From the NCBI GenBank assembly GCA_010909725.1, contig JAACMV010000007.1:1601859-1665858 (forward strand): 64,000 nt of DNA, read 5' to 3'. Below, piece by piece: positions 8,918 through 18,900 of this stretch. A program made the translations under genes and the position numbers. Under the pieces are notes generated by a model that saw only the letters and a program-made list of their open reading frames with translations, was not told where the DNA came from and did no database searches. Position 1 is the stretch's first letter. Each line of letters begins with the position of its first letter. This DNA comes from Picochlorum sp. 'celeri' (lineage: Eukaryota > Chlorophyta > Trebouxiophyceae).

Positions 8918-9457
8918 ATGCGTTCAATCGACCGTCGACAGCCCTTGCCTGCGATCTCTCACGTGCCCCTGACGTGCCACTCACGCGAGCTCCCACCTGC
9001 AGGCTCTTTTGCTTCGAAAACGCATATTGCTTCAAATAGAATTCTTTCATGTCGATCACTTCGTGGATACAGAGGGGGAAGGAGGAACCTTGTCGTCAGG
9101 TGGGTTTTCTCTTTGTACCTGGGGTTGATTGTCGTTTCACCCGCTCAGGCTTTTTTCTTTGATACTTGATCATGCAGAGCTGATAGAGAAAGTGGAAGCT
9201 TCTGGTCCGGGGTTGCAATCGGGGGTGTGGTCTTCGGAGTCCTTGGTTTTGTTTTTGCTCCTCAGATTTCAGAGGCACTCTTAGGTGAAGACCAGAGGCT
9301 GAGGCTTCCTCGATTCCTGGATGAAGAGGACGACGACCCCGAGGTGACGAAGCAAAATTTAGCGGAGAAGATTGCTCAGCTGAATTCTGCGATCGATGAT
9401 GTCAGTTCACAGTTGAAGACCAGAGAGAGCATTGATGAAGAGGAAGTCACTGCATAA
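8918..9457 (+). CDS. Putative plastid membrane protein with transit peptide, two exons
   Basis: Exons 8918..9099 and 9178..9457 join over a 78-bp intron (GTGGGT donor, CATGCAG acceptor), splitting an arginine codon, to give 153 residues. The first 60 residues are basic and rich in S, R and H with few acids, fitting a chloroplast transit peptide. A glycine-rich transmembrane segment (SGVAIGGVVFGVLGFVFAP) is followed by QISEALLGEDQRL, an acidic patch and a predicted helix (NLAEKIAQLNSAIDDVSSQL). This QISKALLGEDQ-type segment is familiar from conserved plant and algal plastid proteins, but I cannot give a function. The intron position separates the presequence from the mature protein. Confidence 0.75.
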
Positions 9458-9675
9458 TAATGACTCTCTCAAAAGCCTAGTGATAGTACAATGCTCCATG
9501 AAATTATGATGAATGCTTCGCAGACAGCGCGCTGTGGGACGCACTTTCAATGAAAATCCATCATGTTCAACATGGAAAGTTTCCATGACACCTTGTAACA
9601 ACTCTGCCCCGCATCTGCTGCGCATATCAATTGACATATACACTTGTCGAGGAAATATAACATTAGGAGAGATCG

Positions 9676-10528
9676 ATGAGACTGATTACTTTCTTTGTAT
9701 TGGCTGTCTGCGCTTTTGCGCCGATTAGGTACGTCGTCGTGGATCACGGCAGTTGTAGACGAACTGATGTGATGGCGTAGTGCCAGCGATATGATTCTAT
9801 TAGAGGCCATCGGATCGATGAGTTTACGCTTTGGTTCATGCGTATTGCAGAGCAGAGGAAGCAGCCGAAGCTGTGGCCGATCAGCCCGAGAGGGCTTTCA
9901 TTATGGCGAGAAGGGACCTCAGTGATCTGAAAGTTAAAGAAGGTGCCCCTTTGACAATTACTGTTGAAGTTTACAACGCTGGGAACAGGTACGTGTCGGT
10001 CGAGTCTGCGGTGGCAGTTGACTGCAGTTGCAGTGCAGTGGACGAATCTCACACTCGGTATGTCTCTGCAGGGAAGCCTCTGACGTCTCGGTTTCCGATT
10101 CTGAATGGGCAGAGCAGTTATTCAGGACTGAAGGGGAGATATCTGGTTCCTTTGACTCTATTCCTGCTGGAGCGACCAAGAGCTTCTCATACATCATCAC
10201 TCCCAAAGTTCCTTTGAACAACTTTGAACATCCGGAGCTCAGCATTTCATACACGGATGGCGACAAAAAGATTGAATCCAAAGGTCCAAAGGAGTACCTC
10301 AAGGTCCATAGCAAGGAGGACATGATGAAGACCAATTTCCTCGAGGTGGGAGCCTATGTAACTCTCGGTATGCTGAGGAGTGAGGAACAGTGGATCAGGG
10401 CCGTCGTTATATTCGCAGGGAGCTTATTTGTGTACATTTTCCTCAATGTTGTGAGAAATGTTCGTGCAATGTTGGCAAACAAGAAGAGGAAGAGTGCACT
10501 CAAAGAATTCGGTTTCAAAGAGGAATAA
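9676..10528 (+). CDS. SSR2: Translocon-associated protein subunit beta (SSR2), three exons
   Basis: Exons 9676..9728, 9851..9988 and 10072..10528 join to 215 residues. Exon 1 encodes a signal peptide (MRLITFFVLAVCAFAPI). The mature part begins with acidic and alanine-rich residues. It then has the TRAP-beta lumenal domain (TVEVYNAGNR-EASDVSV, AGATKSFSYIITPKVP), a single membrane span (WIRAVVIFAGSLFVYIFLNV) and a basic cytosolic tail (ANKKRKSALKEFGFKEE). TRAP-beta sits beside the Sec61 channel in the ER membrane. Both introns split arginine codons after AG and have GTACGT donors. The gene ends 12 bp from the convergent PPR-like gene. Confidence 0.88.
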
Positions 10529-10540
10529 TCATCATGTAAA

Positions 10541-11777
10541 TTACTTCTTACAACGTTGTCCTGTAGCAGCTGAATATGCTTCCTGAATCTCTGATGGAAG
10601 GGGAACATCCTGAGCCAACGTGGCAAGCATTCGACCCACAAAATCTGGGTTGGTCTCTGCATCCATAACAACTGGCTCTAGGATGATTCTGGGTGGGAAG
10701 GCTTGTCGTATGAGTGCATCTTTCACACAGTTGATCAACATGTCTTCCTGCTGCGTTCTCGTGTACAAATGGAGCAGAGTACTCTGAAGGAGTCGTCCAC
10801 TTGTGCATGGCCTCACCAATGATAGTATGTCCCTGGAAGGTTTGATATCACGCTCTAATGCACAAAGTCCCAAAGCTGTCGCCAGCAGAACTTCGGGAAT
10901 GCTTTCTAAAGCTTCTATATCTCGCACCATAGTCAGCGCTTTCTGACCGAAAACGTGGCTTGCAGGCGAATTGGGACAAAAATCTGCATCCTGGATGTAC
11001 CCCACACGGCCATCCCTCTCACTACAGTAGATGCCATTAAACCATATCCAAGAGAGAAAATTTCTAGCCCTCCGTTGCTCATCCCCAAATAAGTACAACC
11101 GAATCATCGTGAAAGCATCATGGGCTGAAGGTTCCACCCCATACGTCTGCATCAGCCCAAGGCTCTCCATCACTCCAGGCTTGTTCCTTGCTGCAACTTG
11201 GTTCTCTAACAGGCATGATAGCGTATCCTTCCTTGAAGAGAAATCTATGTCGTCGTGCGAATCCAGATGCTGTCGAAGCAGCGTCTCAGACTTGCTAGGA
11301 CCTCCCCCACGCTCACAGGCTTGATACAAGGCAACTACCGTCCTCGGCGCCAGCTCGACCCCTCGCCGCCTAAGAGCTGGAACCACCCCCTCGATTGCAT
11401 CAACAAGCGCTGCCTCGTTCCCTTCCTGCGCCACCGAATGCAGAACCTTGTTGCAAACACTCGGTGGTGGAAGCTTAAGGTATTTGTATTCGCTCTGCGC
11501 AATCACGGGCGTCTGATCCAGAGATTTCTTCAGCATTTCCAGGGCACCCTGAACCTTTCCATTCATAATGAAATACCGCATTCTATTGTCACGCCCTGCA
11601 CAACATTCGGTGGCTCTTTAGAATTCAGTTGAGCCATCCCAACCCCGGGACCATCCTGATCCACGTACGAGTCTTTGACAGGGTTGAATACACCCTATTC
11701 ACTAAATTATAACCATCCATTGCATGGCAAGAGTATATCTTAAAGGCCCTCAACGCTGTCGTCAAACGTTGGGACAT
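10541..11777 (-). CDS. PPR-like helical-repeat protein, probably organellar, two exons
   Basis: The 3' exon (11595..10541) encodes an alpha-helical protein with loosely spaced 30-40 residue helix pairs (for example SVCNKVLHSVAQEGNEAALV, TVVALYQACERGGGPSKSE, GVMESLGLMQTYGVEPSAHD), typical of divergent PPR proteins that bind organellar RNA. I propose a 5' exon 11777..11669 joined over a 73-bp intron (GTACGT donor, TTGTGCAG acceptor). This adds MSQRLTTALRAFKIYSC..., a basic amphipathic leader compatible with organelle import, for 387 residues in total. Without that exon the frame would start at 11581. Single motifs are too degenerate to count repeats confidently, so TPR-like is an alternative. 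Confidence 0.6.
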
Positions 11778-11868
11778 CGTGACTGCTGTGAATTCTCTTT
11801 TACAAGACACGCGATACCATCCAACCCAGGTGATATCGTCATTATTTCAAATCCTTACAACTCAAAAG

Positions 11869-12471
11869 TTAAGAGAGCTGCCCACAGTTGTCAATCACAA
11901 TCTGTGTCGATGTTCTTCCGCTGTCGCTTCCATACGACTCGATTGCCTTGACCACCTCCATGCCCTTGGTAACGGATCCGAACACAACGTGCTTTCCATC
12001 CAACCATGCAGTCGTCGTGGTGCACAAAAAGAACTGAGATCCATTCGTGTTTGGGCCGGCATTGGCCATGGAGAGGATTCCTGGTCCAGTGTGCTTCAAA
12101 ACAAAGTTCTCGTCCTCAAACTTGCTCCCGTAGATGGACTCCCCACCTGTCCCGTTTCCAGCGGTGAAATCTCCTCCCTGGCACATGAAGTTTGGAATCA
12201 CACGGTGGAACGAGGACCCTTTGAAGTGCAAAGGCTTGCCAGACCTCCCGGTGCCCTTCTCGCCAGTGCAGAGACACCTGAAGTTTTCGGCAGTCTTTGG
12301 AACAACATCGGCACGAAGCTGCATAAAACACGTGGTATTCCATAGTACGGAGTCATCTCATGAGCCAGAACAAAGATGCACACATACCGTCATCTCGATG
12401 CGCCCAAGAGGCTGTCCTCCGGCAGAGACATCAAAGAACACAACTGCAACAGCATTACCAGTGAGTGCCAT
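11869..12471 (-). CDS. Cyclophilin A-type peptidyl-prolyl cis-trans isomerase, two exons
   Basis: Exons 12471..12388 and 12318..11869 join over a 69-bp intron (GTATGT donor, TATGCAG acceptor), giving [19 protein letters not shown] and 177 residues. Catalytic and cyclosporin-binding residues are intact: [16 protein letters not shown] with the catalytic arginine, the NTNGSQFF loop, and [10 protein letters not shown] with its tryptophan and histidine. The [10 protein letters not shown] insertion after CTGEKG is the seven-residue loop seen in plant and some other eukaryotic cytosolic cyclophilins. In-frame ATGs further upstream (12515, 12561) exist, but the start used here gives the normal length. 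No targeting peptide is apparent, so a cytosolic location is inferred. Confidence 0.95.
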
Positions 12472-13105
12472 ATGTAAAAAATTGCATTCAGTTGCTTTCG
12501 AGGTCGGACCCATGGTGGAAACGCCCTTTTGTCCTCGATCGTGATGACGCAGTCTGATCATGAGTCCAACATCGATAGCACATCGCTATGCCATACCTGG
12601 ATTAGACATGTTGGTATTTTTCTGTGTGGTGTAATAATCAGTTTTTGCTGGTGGGCAGTGGGGGATAGGGATACATACATCCATGTATTTCGCATAATGC
12701 GAGCATTATGACGGTACTCCGGTGAAAAGAATTCTTTGACAGGCCTGAGACTGTCGCTCCCGTCTGTCCCAGACGCGAGTGGATTTCTCAGATACACAGC
12801 ACCACCAGCGCTATTATGACAGCATATTAATCTTACTCTTGTCAATATTTCATTGATTGAATAAATAAGGCTGCTCTGTTTGACTGCAAGCATCTTCACT
12901 CGAGAGGACTCGGTGGTGGAGACTTCAGATTTACTTGCGTCGTGTGCTTTGCAGAAAAGCGCCGTGCAATTCTATATTTCGACGTGTTGTGTTACAGTTA
13001 CAATTTTTTAGAACACCCCACTCCAAGCCCTGCGGCGTGGGAGAATTTAGAGTTGTACGGGAAAACGCACGATAGTGTCTGCAGCGCAGAAGGCATTCAT
13101 ATGTC
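12472..13105. other. Divergent intergenic region, cyclophilin / membrane protein
   Basis: This 634-bp gap has no frame with recognisable features. It is slightly A+T-rich, includes the palindromic stretch cataatgcgagcattatg around 12693, and must contain promoters for both flanking genes. I see no tRNA or other structured RNA. Confidence 0.45.
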
Positions 13106-14095
13106 ATGGGTGTGGACTCTTTGAAAATGAATGAAGACGAAAAATGTTCTGGGGGCTTTTCGATGGCTTCGCCGAGCAAAGACATGTCGAAGAAGGGGCG
13201 CACGAAGGCTACCCTGCAAGAGCTGCAGGCCAGAGATGCGCAGATACTGTTGGAGGGCGTGCGAGGTCTCCGGGGTGAGGGCAAAGGTCTTGATATCGGT
13301 ATGCATGGGGCATCTCGGGACGAAGGATGCAGCAAAGGGGACCCAAGCAACGCGTCTGTCCTGGAGAATGATCAGACACCAAGAGCGTCCATGTCATTTG
13401 CTGGTGATGCTCACCTGGAACATGCTTTTGTGATATGGACGGCCCAAAACTGCCAGGGATTTAGCATCAGACTGCACACCATGATTGTACTAGTATTCCT
13501 GATCGGTTTCGTAAAGTCTTGCATCATGCTTTGCTGTGGAGAGGGATTATCAACAAATGTGGCATTGCTTGGGGCCATCCAACTTTCGGTCGTTGTACAT
13601 GAAATATCTCAGTTACGGAAATTAGTTTCTGAGGATCTAAAGTCTCAGATGCAGCATGAAACTGTGAAGGCAAAGATGCATGCGTTCCTGCATTTTGGAT
13701 CCATGGCTGCCCTGTTATTATCGTCAGAGAATATGACAGGTAGCCCCCTGCATATATATGCGATGATGGTCCTAGTATGCCTCTCGATTGGAGACATGGT
13801 GCCAATGCGGCATTTAATAAGACTTCAGATGGTGAAGAGTGCATGTGTGTTGGCCACACTAGTCATTGGCCTGGCATTAGGCAACTTGGGGTTGGGCTCC
13901 ATGTTTAAGCATACCCTGCTTGCGGCGGTCTTTGGTACAATAGTACCACTTAGTTTTGCATGCTGCTTTGAGTGCCGGCAGCGCCTGTGCTTCCTCCATG
14001 TGTGTGAAAGACCGGTGAGTCACCTGGGTCCAGCATGGAGCTATGTTGCAAAGCTTTGCATGAACATGTCAAATTCCACGCAGAATTTTTACTGA
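13106..14095 (+). CDS. Polytopic membrane protein of unknown function
   Basis: This 329-residue protein is not recognised. Residues 1-110 are hydrophilic, charged and glycine-rich, likely cytosolic. From about residue 122 there are roughly six hydrophobic segments: MIVLVFLIGFVKSCIMLCC, NVALLGAIQLSVVVH, FLHFGSMAALLLSS, IYAMMVLVCLSIGDMV, VKSACVLATLVIGLALGNLG and TLLAAVFGTIVPLSFACCF. The second half is unusually rich in cysteine and methionine, with a CCFECRQRLCFLHVC cluster near the C-terminus. No transporter, receptor or enzyme signature is visible. The start at 13106 follows another out-of-frame ATG at 13101. It is convergent with the PFK-like gene. Confidence 0.65.
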   Translation: MGVDSLKMNEDEKCSGGFSMASPSKDMSKKGRTKATLQELQARDAQILLEGVRGLRGEGKGLDIGMHGASRDEGCSKGDPSNASVLENDQTPRASMSFAGDAHLEHAFVIWTAQNCQGFSIRLHTMIVLVFLIGFVKSCIMLCCGEGLSTNVALLGAIQLSVVVHEISQLRKLVSEDLKSQMQHETVKAKMHAFLHFGSMAALLLSSENMTGSPLHIYAMMVLVCLSIGDMVPMRHLIRLQMVKSACVLATLVIGLALGNLGLGSMFKHTLLAAVFGTIVPLSFACCFECRQRLCFLHVCERPVSHLGPAWSYVAKLCMNMSNSTQNFY

Positions 14096-14177
14096 AAGAA
14101 ACCTCTTATTATCTACTTTCAGCAGCTACTATTATTTTTTTCCACTACAAATTCTCTAAGAAAAGATTGTAACCGTA

Positions 14178-15644
14178 TTATCGCAAACTGTCCTGGCGCA
14201 AACTGGGGCTGTTGACAATGCCATAGCCTCCGACGGGAGGTTCCTCTTCAAAGTTTGGCTGCCCAATGCTGCTTCTCAGCCTATTCCATAATTCCCCTGT
14301 CGGATCAACCCTCCTTGTCATTTGAATAACTGCTGGTATAGGTAAATAGACGAAATGTGTGTTTACAAGTCCCACGGTGATGCCTGTGTACCCAGCAAAA
14401 GCGGCATGCACAGCACCATTTGCGAGCATTCTACAATAAATTCGATCAGTTGAAGTTGATACAACCGATCGAATCAAGTACGAAGGATCAATGTATTTCA
14501 CATCCACATCTTCCAAATTCGCTTTTATTTCGGATTTGAGCCATGCTCCAACATCTACAGTCCTCTCCACATCCGTGACCCTCATGCCATCCAAGGAGCC
14601 CCTGGTATGGAGCCGCATGCCACAATCAGCCCCTGACAAGCCCTCTCCTGCCCCTTCTGCAATGCAGATAACTGCGTGTCCTTTGCGCTCCAATATAGAT
14701 TCCAGATACATCAGCACACTGTCCAGTCGGTACTCGACCTCAGGAATGAGACAAATGTCTACAACTCCAGATGCCAGTGAGGCACTCACTGCAATAAAGC
14801 CAGACCGCCTGCCCATCAATTTGACCAGACCAACTCCCCTATACCCACTCGCGGCTTCAACTTTTGCAGCCATCAGAGGCTTTTGAGCCTCTTCTACTGC
14901 ACTTTCAAACCCAAACGTCTTATCCACGAGGAGGATGTCATTGTCTATGGATTTTGGAACAGCAATGATTGAACATGGAACCCTGCTTTCCTCGCAGGCT
15001 TCCTGCAATTTTAACGCAGCGCCATGGGATCCAGGACCTCCAATCACAAAAAGAAAATCGATAGACCACAAGTCGAGCCGCTTCACAATCTGCTTCACAT
15101 CCGCTGGCTCGCTGGACGTCCCCAGCATGGTCCCCCCTTCCAACTGAATCGAGTCCACCAGCTTCCTCGTCAATATGATGGGCTTCCTCTTCTTGTCATA
15201 GAACCCTTTAAACCCATGCCTGATACCCAAGATGTGTGACTCGGGGACTCCATAGTCGATCAGTTTGAGAACGAGCCCACGAATAACGTCGTTCAGACCC
15301 GGGCATATACTGCCACAGGTCACGATCGCCGCATGCGTCACTGCAGGGGTGAAATATATTTGGTCCCGAGGTCCAGCTCTCAGAACCGTCTTTGGAAGAT
15401 CCGCCTGGCCCTGTACGTATCCTAGGGCTGCTACCAGTTCTGACAATTTCCCTTGGCTCCGCATGCCCGCAGAATGAGAGCTCCCAAAATGCAGCGATTG
15501 GATATCGACCCTATCGTCATCTGACACAAAGCCACCCCCATGGTAATTGTTCGACAAGAACGGAGAGGGCCTTCCCTCGAGGCCATCCTTGGTTGCCCTG
15601 TTTGGGCAACCCAGCACGTGTTCTTTATCGATCGAATCCAACAT
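14178..15644 (-). CDS. Phosphofructokinase family protein, plant type, with altered GGDG motif
   Basis: The 488-residue protein matches plant-type PFK. Motifs in order are IVTCGSICPGLNDVIR (usually CGGLCPGLN), LGIRHGFKGFY, the phosphodonor loop, PKSIDNDILLVDKTFGF with the catalytic-base aspartate, LVKLMGRRSGFIA, and CLIPEVEY. Canonical enzymes phosphorylate fructose-6-phosphate using ATP (GGDG) or PPi (GGDD). Here the loop reads IGGPGSHGAA: proline replaces the Mg-binding aspartate, and the first glycine pair is GS rather than GG. The protein may therefore be catalytically weak or a regulatory subunit. The leader before residue 95 is hydrophilic. No indel is needed, so the change is a true substitution in this sequence. 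Confidence 0.88.
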   Translation of the reverse strand: MLDSIDKEHVLGCPNRATKDGLEGRPSPFLSNNYHGGGFVSDDDRVDIQSLHFGSSHSAGMRSQGKLSELVAALGYVQGQADLPKTVLRAGPRDQIYFTPAVTHAAIVTCGSICPGLNDVIRGLVLKLIDYGVPESHILGIRHGFKGFYDKKRKPIILTRKLVDSIQLEGGTMLGTSSEPADVKQIVKRLDLWSIDFLFVIGGPGSHGAALKLQEACEESRVPCSIIAVPKSIDNDILLVDKTFGFESAVEEAQKPLMAAKVEAASGYRGVGLVKLMGRRSGFIAVSASLASGVVDICLIPEVEYRLDSVLMYLESILERKGHAVICIAEGAGEGLSGADCGMRLHTRGSLDGMRVTDVERTVDVGAWLKSEIKANLEDVDVKYIDPSYLIRSVVSTSTDRIYCRMLANGAVHAAFAGYTGITVGLVNTHFVYLPIPAVIQMTRRVDPTGELWNRLRSSIGQPNFEEEPPVGGYGIVNSPSLRQDSLR

Positions 15645-15951
15645 TGTGTACTTGGATGCAGAAAATCCTCGCTATTCTTCGCAATAGTAGTAGTTGTCCC
15701 CTCTATTGGTGTCGGGTTTGTTTGTCCTTCCTCTCATCCATCCATCACGAGGGGCCAATTGGCAAGGTCCCGGCGAATCGATGGACGACTGTACCCATCT
15801 ACATGATGGGGAATGCATAGTCATCAACAAAGATATAGTAGATAATTATCTAATGCACCTAGGTACATGTGCTGCAAATGAATGAAAACGCATTCGCATT
15901 GGCTCATGGTTGAAACAGCCAATTTTCGGCTAGGCAAACTCTCTGTGTGAC

Positions 15952-18900
15952 ATGGGAAAGGAAAGGAAAGGAAAGGCTGCCTCGGCAGCAGAGGCAGCTG
16001 ATCTTCTGTCAAAATCTAGGCAGGGCACCGGGTACGTGGAGGCATGTCCTCCTTTGAAGAATTCAAACACATTGCATTACCAACCTCCTCTGGTTCTCTG
16101 CAGCGCTGTGCCATCAATCGGGAAGTTTTCATTTGGCTCTAGATTTGTGGAGCAGATGTCGAAGAGTGCTGATCCTCCTGGGATGAAAGATTCAGATGGA
16201 TCGACTGAAGCGCACGTGGCAAGCTCCCCAGTGTCACCTTGTATCCAGCACCTCTCCAAGAGTGACGCAAGAACGAGGCAGAAAGCTCTGATTACGCTGA
16301 TTGATTTGGTGGAATCTGAACCCAGTAATGGGGTCTTCTTGTTGGACTATTGGTCCAAGCAGTTTCCCAAGTTGGCTCAGGATGCCTCCAAGCATGTTCG
16401 AGCAGCATCCTGTCGGTTGACTGCGGCCCTGGCCAAGCAAGTGGGAAGGCAAATGGGCAGTATCATCAAGTCGGTTTTCTCTCCGCTGTATTTTGCTCAG
16501 TTTGACGAGTCTGATGATGTTTGTCGGTCAGCAGCTGCTGCGCTCCAGGAAATGCTACCTGGTGAGAAGTTGAGTGCAGCATTTGACATATGTATGGATG
16601 AGGTACGTTGCTCTAGTCTAGATTCATTGGCGATGAAGACACTTTATATTGCGCAAGGGCTCTGACGAGTGCTGTCTGCACTCAGTGAACGAACTCCAGA
16701 GCGTGACTGATGCCTTTGAACATTGGTGCTTTTGTGCAATGACAACACTTGACACGAGTGTGCGCGTGCGTGTAGATGTTACATGATTTTAGGTCAGTCA
16801 TGGATCTAAGTCCACCCCAAAATTTGAAGGATTCCTCGAATGACGAGTATCACATGAGATTGTTGTGTCAATACCTTCGGGGTGCCAGACAATGTTTTTC
16901 TTTGAGAAAGAAAAAGCTTTCGACATCGCTTTTAGCTGTGATTCAAACACCCTCTTTTCGTAAGATTGCGTTGCAAGCATCTGATTCAGGGGTGAGGAGT
17001 GAGGCCTACACCTTGATCACTGAATTGGCCTTGTCTTGGGACAGCCAGGAGGAATCCTTGATTTATAACGGGGATTTCTTGCGTTCCGTATTCAAGTCCC
17101 TGAGAGACAAAGAAGCCAGTAATTACGCAGGAGTATTGAGTATGATTCTCGCTGTTGGTCGGCAATTTTCAAGCGTGTGGGATTTCTTGGACGTCAGGAA
17201 GGACTTTTATCAGCCTGTTTCAGAAATTGCCTTTTCCTCCAACAAGACTAATGCCACTGTGGAGGTGAACAGAACTTTTCTACCCTTAATTTCAATAATT
17301 CCAGAGAACATTTTTGACATGAGGGAGATAGCTCACATTATTGCAGCCATTTGGAGGGGGCACAGCAGAACGGGACATCTCCCAAAGTCATGCGCAGCAG
17401 TGCAGGACACTATTGTAGTACGTGCATGATTTGCTTTTGTTTCTTCGTGTGAGTAGTACATGAGAAAGCTATCTTTCTGATGCAGGAATGCGTATATTTC
17501 GTTGCCTCTCGAAATAACGACGTGACCATGGCAGAGCTGTGCAACATGCTGTTAAACATGGTTATAGCAGATGGATCCTTGACTTCTGCATCCTGTGCTC
17601 AGTCTATTGTGGGCCTTATCGTCGAAAAACTGGAAGGAAATACTAATTTCGAGGTCCAGTTCCTTGAAGCATTGAGCCAGAAAGTAGATGGAACTTTTGG
17701 AGAGGACACGTTGGCAAGAATGGAGCCCTTGATAGCATCCCTCGGCCCTGCATACATGCCATGGCAGGGTTCTCTGCTGACACGTACGATGGAATTTTCG
17801 GACGCATTCTGGCTGGAGAAGGATGTGACTTTGATTGAGAGGATTTTGAATAACCTGAGGATTAGAATGGAAAAAGAGAGAAGGAATGGCCACCAGGATA
17901 TAACGAGCATCATGAAGTTGGATTTGCACAGTATTCTCCACCAGGTTCACCCCAAACTCTTGAACAGGGTGCAATCTACCGTGGACTCTTCTGGAATAAA
18001 ACTAATTGCTCTGGTTATATTCTTGTGCGATGATAGAGCGACTGCTTTATGTGACATGCTTGCGAGGCTTGTTGATCATGGTGGAGCTGAGGCAGCATCA
18101 GACATGCTTGGCCAATTGATGCATCTTCTTCCATCCGACGACGAGGACTCGATTATTTCATTGAGGTCGTCAAGCATGGATAGTTTCACCCTTGATTTAA
18201 TTTATGAAGCGTGCCATAGAGTAGATGATGCAAAGCATGAATTATGCAGACGGATTTTGCATGGAGATGGCCACGTTTGCCTGATCTCAGACGTGTGTGG
18301 ATGCCAAGCACTAGAATTGCTCCTGACTTCAGCGAGACAGGAGGTATCAATAGACTCTAAAGCTATTATTGTGGATATATTGAGCTATTTGTTTCAAAGT
18401 GGCCTTTGTCTTTCGGATGTATTGGGCCACGAAACCTTTTATAGACAATGTCTCGCATTTGCTCTGAAGACAGCTTGGGAGGAAATCCTGCTCGATTGCC
18501 TTGGGGAGCCACTGGTTGCCCTCGAGAAAGCCATTGAAGACGTCCTTGCAGCGAACTCGACTTTGAGATCTATCAAAGCCATACTCCTTTCAGAAAGCTT
18601 TCAACAACTGAGCGAGGAGGATTGGAAGTACGTGATTGTAAATGATCTAGCAGAGGAGATGCAGATTGTTGGAGCGACAGATGCAGTCACACTGGGTACC
18701 ATGGAGCACACAGGAGCATTCTACCGAATGTTGGAATTTTATATCCCATATATTTCAGATGGAAACAAGGCTGGTGCAATCGAGGCCCTGTTACCATTAT
18801 TGGTGAATTTTCCAGAGGCTGCGGTGCTTGTATTTTGCAACCTCTTGGAGGATGATACATTGCTCAGATTATTCCAGTCAGAAGGCGCCATGTGCAATTT

